A program made the position numbers and the translations under genes. The notes under the pieces were generated by a model. The model had not been told where the DNA came from, did not search any database, and saw only the letters and a list, made by a program, of their open reading frames with translations. From Belliella calami (GTDB lineage: Bacteria; Bacteroidota; Bacteroidia; Cytophagales; Cyclobacteriaceae): a DNA stretch of 64,000 nucleotides. Within the stretch, counting starts at the first letter, position 1. Every line of letters starts with the position of its first letter. This document shows, piece by piece, positions 56,118 to 63,863 of the stretch. The DNA lies in NCBI RefSeq assembly GCF_022549695.1, contig NZ_JAKZGS010000004.1:340243-404242 (forward strand). The letters are read 5' to 3'.

Positions 56118-56882
56118 TCAGTTTAGGACAAATTTTACTGGAAAATACATCCATGCAGTCATGTTTTTGCCATTCAAGTCTCTCGCAGGAACAAATCCTT
56201 TATCATATTTCTTAATGATACGTTCCACTTCTTTGACTAAAACGGGGCTGATGATTTTTGAATTTAAAATTTTGCTCTCAATCACCTCACCTGAGTCGCT
56301 GATTTGCATTCCAACCATAACCTCACCTTGAGCCCCGACTCTTCTTGCGGCCAAGGGGTAGGTTAGGTTGCTATTTAAAAATTCCTGCCAAATCATTTTA
56401 CTTTTGAAGCTGGGTTCAAAAATGTTTCTATCAATTATTTCCTCATCTCCATCAGAATTCAAAAATAAGCCACTACAATTGTTGTAAAGGCAAGCCAAAT
56501 CCAAAATAAGATTATCGTCTACTATGATTTTTGTGACAGCCGTATCAGCATTTGTAAAACTCAATTTGGTGAATTGAAGCTTTCCATTTGCATCTAGTAT
56601 TTGTTCTTGTGTCCACAGCAGCACTTCCTTTTCCTCACCTCCAAAAGTATGCTTAATGACCTTGACCAGTCGATTGTCCAAAGTAAAAATCTTTTCATTT
56701 AGCTCTTTTTCAATTGCAGAGCTTATGACATTATTGAAAACGTGTTCTCCACCTCCAGTTTCAATAGCAAAAAAGTGCTCGTTCAATGGGATTATCTTCC
56801 TTTCCTGCCCATAGGAAGCAAAGCGTAACCCTAAGATTAAAATGAAAAGTATCAGTTGTATTTTGGTAAAAATTTTTCTCAT
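56118..56882 (-). CDS. TonB C-terminal domain protein (periplasmic)
   Basis: 254 aa. N-terminal hydrophobic segment with a cleavable-looking signal (MRKIFTKIQLILFIL..SYGQ, to about 25) rather than a typical TonB anchor; unknown middle domain (30-160); TonB C-terminal domain (about 165-254) with 'YPLAARRVGAQGEVMVGM' region, the 'YP..A....G.V...' signature, and 'FVPARDLNGK'. No Pro-rich spacer and no ExbBD nearby, so it may be a stand-alone protein using the fold for binding rather than energy coupling. Confidence 0.8.
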   Translation of the reverse strand: MRKIFTKIQLILFILILGLRFASYGQERKIIPLNEHFFAIETGGGEHVFNNVISSAIEKELNEKIFTLDNRLVKVIKHTFGGEEKEVLLWTQEQILDANGKLQFTKLSFTNADTAVTKIIVDDNLILDLACLYNNCSGLFLNSDGDEEIIDRNIFEPSFKSKMIWQEFLNSNLTYPLAARRVGAQGEVMVGMQISDSGEVIESKILNSKIISPVLVKEVERIIKKYDKGFVPARDLNGKNMTAWMYFPVKFVLN

Positions 56883-57099
56883 AAAGCTAACATATTAGAT
56901 TTTTTAGAAATTTCCAATACCTTGGAGGGTTTCATTTATTGATACTAGCTATTATGTTTCAAATGAATTTGAATTTATAATTTGTTGAAAAAATATGAAA
57001 ACTCAAATCGAACTCTGAAAAGAATGTCGTAACAACTTGACTAATCAGTGGCGACTATATAGAAGGATGGAGATTAAAGTGAGATTTGTTTGATTTAAG

Positions 57100-57130
57100 T
57101 TGGTAAATGATTTTTTGACTTATAATTTTG
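57100..57130 (+). promoter_or_regulatory. Bacteroidota promoter of the copper-type cluster
   Basis: -33 TTG at 57100-57102, 20-nt spacer, -7 element TAATTTTG at 57123-57130 (consensus TAnnTTTG). Predicted start of transcription near 57136, only about 3 nt before the ATG at 57139, so the mRNA would be almost leaderless. Confidence 0.55.
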
Positions 57131-57138
57131 CTTACCAA

Positions 57139-57510
57139 ATGAAAAGCCTATTTCATATATTCCTTTGTGCACTTCTGCTTATGAACGGCATGGTTTATTC
57201 CGTGATACAAGGATCCTATGAATTAAATAAATCGGCTATAATAGAGAGTTTTTGTGTCAACAAAAGCCAGCCTGAGCTTAAGTGTGATGGTAAATGTTAC
57301 CTTGCTCAACAATTGAAAGCCGAAAGGGAAAAGCAAGAGCAAAACAGTAAACATTCCTTTTCCATTGATTTTGGACAATTCATAGTGACTCAGGTTGACG
57401 CCAACCTTCCAACACCTGTGGCTATAGAAATACTGCAAGACTATTTGAAATATAATGAGGCTGTAACTGACTTTTTTGTCGGAGTAATAGAAGTTCCTCC
57501 GCGAATTTGA
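57139..57510 (+). CDS. Small three-Cys protein, paralog 1
   Basis: 123 aa. Hydrophobic N-terminus (1-23) as signal or anchor. Then FC-x-N-x3-P-x3-C-[DN]-G-x-C-[YF]-L-x2-QL: Cys39, Cys49, Cys53 here ('ESFCVNKSQPELKCDGKCYL'). Rest is charged and helical, C-terminus 'VPPRI'. The same pattern is in the next gene, so the Cys triad is under selection; a thiol metal (Cu) or redox site is likely. The in-frame TTG at 57100 is rejected because the promoter overlaps it. First gene of the cluster leading to mbnP/mbnH-like genes. Confidence 0.75.
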   Translation: MKSLFHIFLCALLLMNGMVYSVIQGSYELNKSAIIESFCVNKSQPELKCDGKCYLAQQLKAEREKQEQNSKHSFSIDFGQFIVTQVDANLPTPVAIEILQDYLKYNEAVTDFFVGVIEVPPRI

Positions 57511-57775
57511 TTTTTTCGGTTGATACCGAGTTCTTCATTGAAGAAGAGATGCCAAATTTTGTGGCTATATAATTCACTGTCGTTTTGATAAGACCCGTAA
57601 GGTTTTCGGTAAAAAAGCTTGATTAATTATGGCGATAATTTAGCTGTTTCCATGATCCTAGCTTGATAGGCCTTATTCTCAACCAAACTACATTGCTTTA
57701 TAATTAATTAAAAAATTCGTGAAATCGAACTCATTTTAGTGGGTTTTTAGCATCCTATTTAGTTGGGATAACAAT

Positions 57776-58159
57776 ATGCTACGTACACTTTGGATTTTGT
57801 GTATGGCTTGGATGATTGTACTGAATAGTATGGTTTATTCGGTCATTTGTGTGAATTTTCAACTCAACCGCTCCTTTATTTCGGAGATGTTTTGTGAGAA
57901 TAGGGACATTCCAATGTCCGAATGTAATGGACATTGCTTTCTAAACAAGCAGCTTGATAAAGCAACAGATCAGCAAGAATCTGATTGGATGGATTTTAGA
58001 GCTGATTTCAATTTATTTACATTAATTGAGTCAAATTTTTCCTATCAAAAATGGTATTTCTCAAGCATCATAGATAATAATATGCTTTGGGAAATGCCAA
58101 CATATTTGACGCACTTGTTCCAAATAGACAAACCACCAACTTCTACTTCATTTTTTTGA
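57776..58159 (+). CDS. Small three-Cys protein, paralog 2
   Basis: 127 aa. Hydrophobic segment 1-25, then the triad Cys40, Cys50, Cys54 in 'FCENRDIPMSECNGHCFLNK' followed by 'QL', aligning with paralog 1 without gaps; an additional Cys25 lies at the end of the membrane segment. A downstream Trp/aromatic-rich tail ends 'PPTSTSFF'. 265 bp separate it from paralog 1. TTCGTGAA at 57716 is shared with the ars region. Function unknown; predicted envelope metal-binding or delivery factor from the motif and neighbours (inference). Confidence 0.75.
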   Translation: MLRTLWILCMAWMIVLNSMVYSVICVNFQLNRSFISEMFCENRDIPMSECNGHCFLNKQLDKATDQQESDWMDFRADFNLFTLIESNFSYQKWYFSSIIDNNMLWEMPTYLTHLFQIDKPPTSTSFF

Positions 58160-58307
58160 TGAATGTTCAACCTTAGATCTTTTAGGATTTATTGAAAACT
58201 TGATTTTTAGGGATCAAGCTAGTAAAGCCTTGAAGGATTTGTCATTTAGGATTCAATTGTTTACATGAAATTGGAGCTAAAAAAAGGTAAAAATCATCAT
58301 GCTTTTC

Positions 58308-58329
58308 AGAAGGCTATCAAAAGCCTTCT
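58308..58329 (+). other. Hairpin upstream of MbnP-like gene
   Basis: Perfect 8-bp stem (58308-58315 with 58322-58329), 6-nt loop, no T-run, 45 nt before the start codon. Possibly an RNA stability or attenuation element. Confidence 0.4.
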
Positions 58330-58374
58330 ACAGTAAAATATTGTCAAAAAATTAAAAGTAGAAAAAAATCAATC

Positions 58375-59211
58375 ATGAAAAATATCAAATCAAAATTAGC
58401 AATATCAATAGTATTTCTTTTTTCCTCCCTCTTCTTTTCTTGTCAGGAAAATGAGGATCCTAATTCTATTAGTCAAGGAGAAATGATTGTCAAATTTGAT
58501 AATTATGTAGGTAATCAGAACATGGTTATAGACGAAGTAGGAAGTACAAATTATAGGTATTCAAACGCCAATGGACAAGAGTTTAATTTGACGAGGTTTG
58601 GCTATTACATCAGTCATGTAAGACTCGAAGGGCCAAATGGCGAGGTTTTCATAGATGAAATGAATGCATCTGCTGACGCAAAACAAATCAAAGGTTACTA
58701 TCGGGTAGTTCAAGGAGAATCCGATACCTATAATATCCATCTTAAGAATATTCCTGCTGGACAATACAACAAGATCATTTTCAATCTTGGAGTAAAAGAA
58801 GACGGAATCCAGGAAGGTGCTGTAGGAGGTATTTTGGATAGGGCTGCGGGTGCTTGGTTTTGGAACTGGAATTCCGGATTTATCAATTATATCATTGAAG
58901 GGCATTCTCCAGCATCATTGAGAGATGAAAATAGGCTTCAGATCCATATTGGAGGCTGGAAGAATATTCCTTCTGCAGACGAAAATCCACAGAGATTCTT
59001 TGATAACAACGTGGAGGTTTCTTTGCCTTTTGATGCAACTGTCATGGTTAGTGAAACAATGCGACCTTCTCCACACATCATTATGGACTTGTTGAAAGTA
59101 ATAGGAGATACTGACTTGGCTATTCAAAACAACATCCATTCTCCAGCAGCTGCAGTACCATTCGTGCAAAAGTTGGCAGAGGCATTTGTAGTGGATCACA
59201 CCCATCAATAA
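58375..59211 (+). CDS. MbnP-like copper-binding lipoprotein
   Basis: 278 aa, lipobox FFSC (Cys23). MbnP-family beta-sandwich: early strand 'GEMIVKFDNYVG', 'LTRFGYYISHVRL' (72-84), central Trp motif W161-F-W163-N-W165-N-S-G, 'LQIHIGGW' with His191, and later 'PHIIMDLL' (His234), His255 and a His pair at the C-terminus (275, 277). In studied MbnP proteins a Trp is oxidised to kynurenine by MbnH to form a Cu(I) site; Trp and His candidates for this are present. The MbnH-like gene starts 4 nt after the stop. Confidence 0.85.
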   Translation: MKNIKSKLAISIVFLFSSLFFSCQENEDPNSISQGEMIVKFDNYVGNQNMVIDEVGSTNYRYSNANGQEFNLTRFGYYISHVRLEGPNGEVFIDEMNASADAKQIKGYYRVVQGESDTYNIHLKNIPAGQYNKIIFNLGVKEDGIQEGAVGGILDRAAGAWFWNWNSGFINYIIEGHSPASLRDENRLQIHIGGWKNIPSADENPQRFFDNNVEVSLPFDATVMVSETMRPSPHIIMDLLKVIGDTDLAIQNNIHSPAAAVPFVQKLAEAFVVDHTHQ

Positions 59212-59215
59212 AACG

Positions 59216-60280
59216 ATGAAATATAATTTAACTACAAGAGACAGGCTGATATGGCCTGCTCTCTTGTTTGTAGTAATTGTGTGGGTAGGATGTGTTTCGG
59301 AATCTGATGAACCAATATTGAGTTTATACAGATTTGAAAAACCTTCTCATTTTCCAGAACCCACCTACACCTTCCAAAACAATGACGTGAATGAAAAGGG
59401 TTTTAATCTTGGGAAAATGCTGTTTTTCGACCCTTCACTTTCCCGAGATGGTTCAGTGTCTTGTTCTTCCTGCCATGTCCAAAGCCATGCTTTTGCAGAT
59501 ACATGGCTGCATCCATTCAGTTTTGGAGTGGAAGACCGAGAAGGTGTCAGGAATTCTCCTCCGCTCTTTAATTTGGCATTTCAAACTGAATTCTTTTGGG
59601 ATGGAGGTGTGACCCACTTGGATTTTGCGCCAATTCTGGCAATAGAGTCTGAGATCGAAATGGACGAAAGTTTTGAAAATCTAGTTCATAAGCTGAATAA
59701 TCATACACAATATCCTAAATTATTCAAAGAGGCTTTTGGGGTGGAAGAGATTACAGGTCCTTACGTATTGCATGCTTTCAGCCAGTTTATGCTGCTGATG
59801 GTATCTGCAGATTCGAGGTATGACCAATTTGTCAAAGGAGACCAAAATGCACTGAACCAAGAGGAAATCGAAGGTTTGCTATTATTTAGAAAGCATTGTG
59901 AAAGCTGTCACCGAGAACCACTCTTCACCGATTTAAGCTATCGAAACAATGGTGTCCAGAAAACAATCACAGATCTTGGCAGAGAGGCTATAACAGAAGT
60001 TGCGCAAGATCGTGCCAAATTCAAAGTTCCCTCACTTCGCAATATCGAAGTGACAAGTCCATATATGCACAATGCTAGGTTTGAGGGTTTGCTTCAGGTT
60101 CTCAATCATTATACAGAAGGAATACAGGAGCAGGTCAACATTGACCCATTGGTCTTCAAAAATGGCAAACCGACGATTCAGCTTACAGATCCAGAAAAGG
60201 AAAAAATTATTGCCTTTCTAAAATCTCTCACTGATGACAACTTTATTAACAACCCTATTTTCTTTAACTCCAATGAATAG
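59216..60280 (+). CDS. MbnH-like di-heme cytochrome c peroxidase/MauG-family enzyme
   Basis: 354 aa lipoprotein (lipobox VGC, Cys26). Two c-type haem sites CSSCH (83-87) and CESCH (228-232), 'GKMLFFDPSLSRDGSVSC' ahead of the first, and 'SPYMHNARFEGLLQVLNHY' (281-299) near the second. The compact size and pairing with MbnP match MbnH, which oxidises Trp of MbnP, rather than classical cytochrome c peroxidases. Gene order MbnP-MbnH with 4-nt spacing implies co-translation. It needs Ccm-type haem attachment encoded elsewhere. Alternative: generic CCP. Confidence 0.88.
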   Translation: MKYNLTTRDRLIWPALLFVVIVWVGCVSESDEPILSLYRFEKPSHFPEPTYTFQNNDVNEKGFNLGKMLFFDPSLSRDGSVSCSSCHVQSHAFADTWLHPFSFGVEDREGVRNSPPLFNLAFQTEFFWDGGVTHLDFAPILAIESEIEMDESFENLVHKLNNHTQYPKLFKEAFGVEEITGPYVLHAFSQFMLLMVSADSRYDQFVKGDQNALNQEEIEGLLLFRKHCESCHREPLFTDLSYRNNGVQKTITDLGREAITEVAQDRAKFKVPSLRNIEVTSPYMHNARFEGLLQVLNHYTEGIQEQVNIDPLVFKNGKPTIQLTDPEKEKIIAFLKSLTDDNFINNPIFFNSNE

Positions 60281-61232
60281 AATTTATAAATATATTTTCT
60301 CAATACTTATTCTTATAGCAATTACCAATCAAAAAGTAATCGCTTGTGAGGCCTGTGGCTGTGCATTGGGAGGATTCAATTTTGGGATAATTCCACAAAA
60401 TGAAGCCCACTTTCTTGGGGTCAAATATTCAAGATCAAGCTTCTATGCAGAGATGACTCATGCGGGACAACGCGAGTTTTCAAACGATCTTTATCAGAGA
60501 TTGGACATCATGGGTAGGATTGCCCTCAAAGAAAGATGGCAGTTGAATTTTGTGTTGCCATACATGTATAATCAAATGGATGGCAGCCATGAAAATGAAG
60601 CATTAAGTGGTTTTGGTGACCCCATGCTACTCTTGAATTATAAAGTGTTGGATCAAAAAGGTAATCCCATGGAAAAATGGCTGCACAACTTGTGGATAGG
60701 GGGAGGTATCAAAGCCCCTTTGGGAGACTTTGAATATTCCCAGACTTCGCAACTGATCAATCCAAACTTTCAATTGGGAAGTGATTCTTGGGACTATTTG
60801 ACGATGCTCAATTTTACTTCAATGAAAAATCGATGGGGTGTAAACTTAGAAGGTGTCTATAAATTTAACTCTGAAAATTCTCAAGAATACCGTTTTGGAA
60901 ATCAATATAATGTCCAAGCTAGTATTTTCTATAAACCAAAAGCAGAAAAAATCCTCCCAATTCCATTGCTAGGAATCTATCATGAAAATGGAGGAAAGCA
61001 TACTTTCGAGGGTTTTTATCAAGTAAACAGCGGAGGAAGTGCAACATTCGCTCAAGCAGGTCTGCAAGTACAGTTCAGAAATATGATGCTGCATGGAAAC
61101 TATCAATTTCCTATCCAGCAAAATTTCAATAGCGACCAACATGTGCACATTGAAGCAAAGGGGCGATTCTCGTTGACATTTATCACTTTCATAGATATGA
61201 CGAAAAGTAAAAATGTGTTTACACTAAAATGA
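60273..61232 (+). CDS. Outer-membrane transporter-like protein with N-terminal CxxCxC
   Basis: 319 aa from ATG 60273, which overlaps the preceding stop (TAG 60278-60280); an ATG at 60234 would place 13 extra residues before the signal. The signal ends at VIA and the mature protein begins CEACGCALGG (Cys25, Cys28, Cys30), so Cys25 could be lipidated or all three bind metal. The rest is beta-barrel-like ('RLDIMGRIALKERWQLNFVLPYM', 'GFGDPMLLLNYKV', 'KNRWGVNLEGVYKF'), as in transporter/phenol-degradation-type outer-membrane proteins. Likely the outer-membrane arm of the copper module (inference). Confidence 0.75.
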   Translation: MNRIYKYIFSILILIAITNQKVIACEACGCALGGFNFGIIPQNEAHFLGVKYSRSSFYAEMTHAGQREFSNDLYQRLDIMGRIALKERWQLNFVLPYMYNQMDGSHENEALSGFGDPMLLLNYKVLDQKGNPMEKWLHNLWIGGGIKAPLGDFEYSQTSQLINPNFQLGSDSWDYLTMLNFTSMKNRWGVNLEGVYKFNSENSQEYRFGNQYNVQASIFYKPKAEKILPIPLLGIYHENGGKHTFEGFYQVNSGGSATFAQAGLQVQFRNMMLHGNYQFPIQQNFNSDQHVHIEAKGRFSLTFITFIDMTKSKNVFTLK

Positions 61233-61290
61233 AAATTGATAAAAATCTTAATTCTAAAGTTCTGATGCTGTTTAAGATATTGATTTTGAT

Positions 61291-61342
61291 AAATAATTTA
61301 AATGCAACAATGTTGCGTTTAAATTATTTGGATTTACCTTTG
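61291..61342 (+). promoter_or_regulatory. Palindromic operator over the promoter of the propeller gene
   Basis: Inverted repeat with 19-nt arms (61291-61309 and 61311-61329), one T-G mismatch, 1-nt centre; core GCAACA-A-TGTTGC. The right arm contains the -33 TTG (61313-61315); 19 nt later comes TACCTTTG (61335-61342), an exact TAnnTTTG. A repressor on the palindrome would block RNA polymerase. A Fur/Zur-type regulator is plausible but unproven. Confidence 0.65.
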
Positions 61343-61356
61343 TAAAAAAAAGACTT

Positions 61357-62613
61357 ATGAAAAAGTATTATGCATTTGCGAGTGCACTATTGTTTGCATC
61401 TTTGATTGGGTGCCAGGAGAAAGAGGATCCTATTATAGAAGAGCCGAATTTTGGGGAAACAGAAAGCGAGTGGATCAGATTGGCGCTTTGGAATGAAAAT
61501 TCCAAGTTGGGTATGTTGAATCCTATTTCTGAAGACTTTGCTCAGCCTGACCTTTCTGCTTTCAGTGCTACCAGTGCAAACTATGTAACTTCATCTGGTA
61601 GATATATTGTGTCTATCGAAAGAGCAGAAGGGAATGTTAGGTTTTTCGATTCGGGTTTGGAAAACCACAGTGACCACGGCCATGCTTACGCTCCAAAGTG
61701 GTTATCTGCCACAGCAGTAGCTCCGTTGCCAACCCATTTTTCTTCAACTTCTGGGAATGTTATCATCTTCAATGATGGAGATGGAAGTATTACATTGGCG
61801 AGAGAGTCCAACATGGAAGCTCCAGGCTTTAGTCCAACGGTTATTTCTGATCTTGGCAATGGTGTGCACCACGGTGCGGCGACATGGTTGAAAGGAAACA
61901 AACTTGCAGTGACTTTCAAAGATGAAGGGACTACAGGAACCCTTCCACAAAGAGTGAAATTGTTGGGTTTAACTGGTGACTTGATTGCTGAAAATGCAGA
62001 AGTATCTGTCACGGGAATCCATGGAGATGCATCCAATGGTGATTTTGCAGTATTCGGTGGGACTGAAGGTGTGATTGTGGCAGGGTCTGATGATCAGATT
62101 AAGTTAATTCCTAATCCAAGCCCACTGCAATCTACTTCTGGCAATTGGATGGGAACGATTAAAGCTAACGACAACATCAACAAATTCTATGGCTATGCAA
62201 GCCAACAAGGCATTTTTGAGATAGATCCTGTTGTCAATACCATCAAGCCGATCTTCTTGTCAAACAACATCAATACTTACTTTCTGAGTGCTGATGGTGG
62301 GTATTTGATTGTTCAGACAAAAGATAATGTGGTAAAGGTATTTGAAACTTCTTCAGGAAATGAATTGGCTTCCAAAACGGTGATTGAAGCAGAAAATGTA
62401 AGTGCGAGAATCGGCGGAGAAGAATGGGAGCATTACAGAATCATGAGTGAAGAGAATCCCGTTTTGACTGCTTCGGAAAACTTTCTATATGTATTGGATG
62501 TTGACAAAACCAAAATCCATGTCAGAAATCTAAAAACCCTCAATACAGTAGCTGTCATGGATGCTCCTTCAGGTACTGTGAATTTAGCGAGGATTGGATT
62601 TCAGACCAAGTGA
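61357..62613 (+). CDS. AztD-like beta-propeller metallochaperone lipoprotein
   Basis: 418 aa, lipobox LIGC (Cys19). Repeating propeller blades ('GNVRFFDSG', 'GNVIIFNDGDGSITLA', 'FLYVLDVDKTKIHVRNLKTLN'). His-rich loop HSDHGH (His104, His107, His109) as in the zinc chaperone AztD, and an AztD-like later motif 'TGIHGDASNGDFAVFGGTEGV'; also 'GVHHGAA'. AztD hands zinc to the binding protein AztC of an ABC importer; no such importer is in the window, so copper or zinc handling with the MbnP/MbnH-like genes is inferred. It has its own promoter and operator and a strong terminator. Confidence 0.75.
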   Translation: MKKYYAFASALLFASLIGCQEKEDPIIEEPNFGETESEWIRLALWNENSKLGMLNPISEDFAQPDLSAFSATSANYVTSSGRYIVSIERAEGNVRFFDSGLENHSDHGHAYAPKWLSATAVAPLPTHFSSTSGNVIIFNDGDGSITLARESNMEAPGFSPTVISDLGNGVHHGAATWLKGNKLAVTFKDEGTTGTLPQRVKLLGLTGDLIAENAEVSVTGIHGDASNGDFAVFGGTEGVIVAGSDDQIKLIPNPSPLQSTSGNWMGTIKANDNINKFYGYASQQGIFEIDPVVNTIKPIFLSNNINTYFLSADGGYLIVQTKDNVVKVFETSSGNELASKTVIEAENVSARIGGEEWEHYRIMSEENPVLTASENFLYVLDVDKTKIHVRNLKTLNTVAVMDAPSGTVNLARIGFQTK

Positions 62614-62629
62614 TTTCAACCCATAAACT

Positions 62630-62666
62630 AAAAAACCCAATCTTTTATGAAGATTGGGTTTTTTTA
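62630..62666 (+). terminator. Intrinsic terminator after propeller gene
   Basis: Perfect 15-bp stem (62630-62644 with 62650-62664), 5-nt loop, A-tract and T-run. Ends the metal-handling block. Confidence 0.9.
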
Positions 62667-62873
62667 ATTTATGATTTGTTTGCTCGAGTTATCAAGATTT
62701 TAACCGTTCGGAGCGTACTTCTTGTTTATAGATTACTTTATCAAAGAATTTCTGCCCAATTCATTTCATAAAACATTAATTGTCAATTTTCTAACAATCG
62801 TATTGGGGTAGTGCCAGCAAACATATTTTTAATCTGAAAATCGCAAACATTGATGCGACTGACTTTTTAATCA

Positions 62874-63551
62874 TTAGAATCCAAAACCAATGTATAATTG
62901 AGCCACTGAGTTTTTAGAGTTATTGGTTAGATTGCCAGCTAAGCCACTTTTTCCTATTTCCCTTAAGCCATAATTGTAACGGGCGCCAATCGTGACATTT
63001 TGAACATCAAAACCAACTCCTGCCAAAATTCCATAATCGAAAGGATTGAAGTCATCTCTGTCCAATTCAATCGTATTTATTGTGCTTAAGTCAGATTCCC
63101 TGAGGTTTTTTACATTCGCGGAAGCAAGATAAGATAAGTAAGGGCCTGCATGTAAATTTAGAGGGCCAACATTCACGGCAAATGCAAGCGGTAATTGGAT
63201 GTAATTCAGGTTGAACCTAACTTCACCTTCTCTTATTCCGAGAGCACTTTCAAGGTTACTTCCACCGTAGGAGACTTTTGATCCTACATTGGTATAAAGA
63301 ATTTCTGGCTGAAAGGATAGAAAATTGTTTACTGGGATTTTTGTAAAGAGCCCAAAATGTAAGCCTAATTTCATACTTTCATCTTCTGCTGTCGGTTGAT
63401 CGACAAAGAATTGGGATAGGTTTGCCCCACCTTTGATACCTATACGAGGACCTGGGTTTTTGCTTTGTGCAAAACTTTGAGAAACAAAAGTGAAAAGGAT
63501 AAGTGCAATACCTAAACCTTTGACAAAACGGAATTCATGATTTTTTTTCAT
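62874..63551 (-). CDS. PorT-family outer-membrane beta-barrel protein
   Basis: 225 aa, signal peptide to about 29 (..QSFAQ). Beta-barrel of the PF13568 type: 'RIGIKGGANLSQFFVDQ', 'GLHFGLFTKIPVNNFLSFQPEILYTN', 'LNYIQLPLAFAVN', 'GILAGVGFDVQN', terminal 'AQLYIGFGF'. These proteins are small envelope barrels of varied or unknown function; PorT of the type IX secretion system is one member. Single gene. Confidence 0.9.
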   Translation of the reverse strand: MKKNHEFRFVKGLGIALILFTFVSQSFAQSKNPGPRIGIKGGANLSQFFVDQPTAEDESMKLGLHFGLFTKIPVNNFLSFQPEILYTNVGSKVSYGGSNLESALGIREGEVRFNLNYIQLPLAFAVNVGPLNLHAGPYLSYLASANVKNLRESDLSTINTIELDRDDFNPFDYGILAGVGFDVQNVTIGARYNYGLREIGKSGLAGNLTNNSKNSVAQLYIGFGF

Positions 63552-63863
63552 TTTTTAAAAGCGTTTGTGTGAATAATAAATTTTGAATTGATAAAAATTG
63601 TATTTTAAACAATTGTACTTCCTATATAACGGTTTTCAAAGTATATTGTTTTTTTCTGATTTTGAAAATTTAGCTCATTCCAATCTTTATGTTCCAAGAC
63701 TGATAATTTGATTCAGCTGATTTTAGATAGATCAAATAAGAGTTAGACAATTCCGATGGCCGAGAGACTGCAAAATTTGGGAGGCGGGATATTTTAATCT
63801 TTTTCAAGAGGGATGTTTCAAGTATGTCGTGATTTCTAACATTAATTTTTTTTCTGAAAAATT
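63552..63863. other. Intergenic region before damaged GIY-YIG gene
   Basis: About 312 bp with no intact gene. On the minus strand it holds the continuation of the GIY-YIG frame with further stops (about 63730-63863), consistent with a decayed 3' end. Confidence 0.45.

Noticed and set aside
59216..60280. Classical cytochrome c peroxidase for peroxide defence
   Set aside because: Not excluded, but pairing with an MbnP-like gene at 4-nt spacing favours an MbnH-like role.
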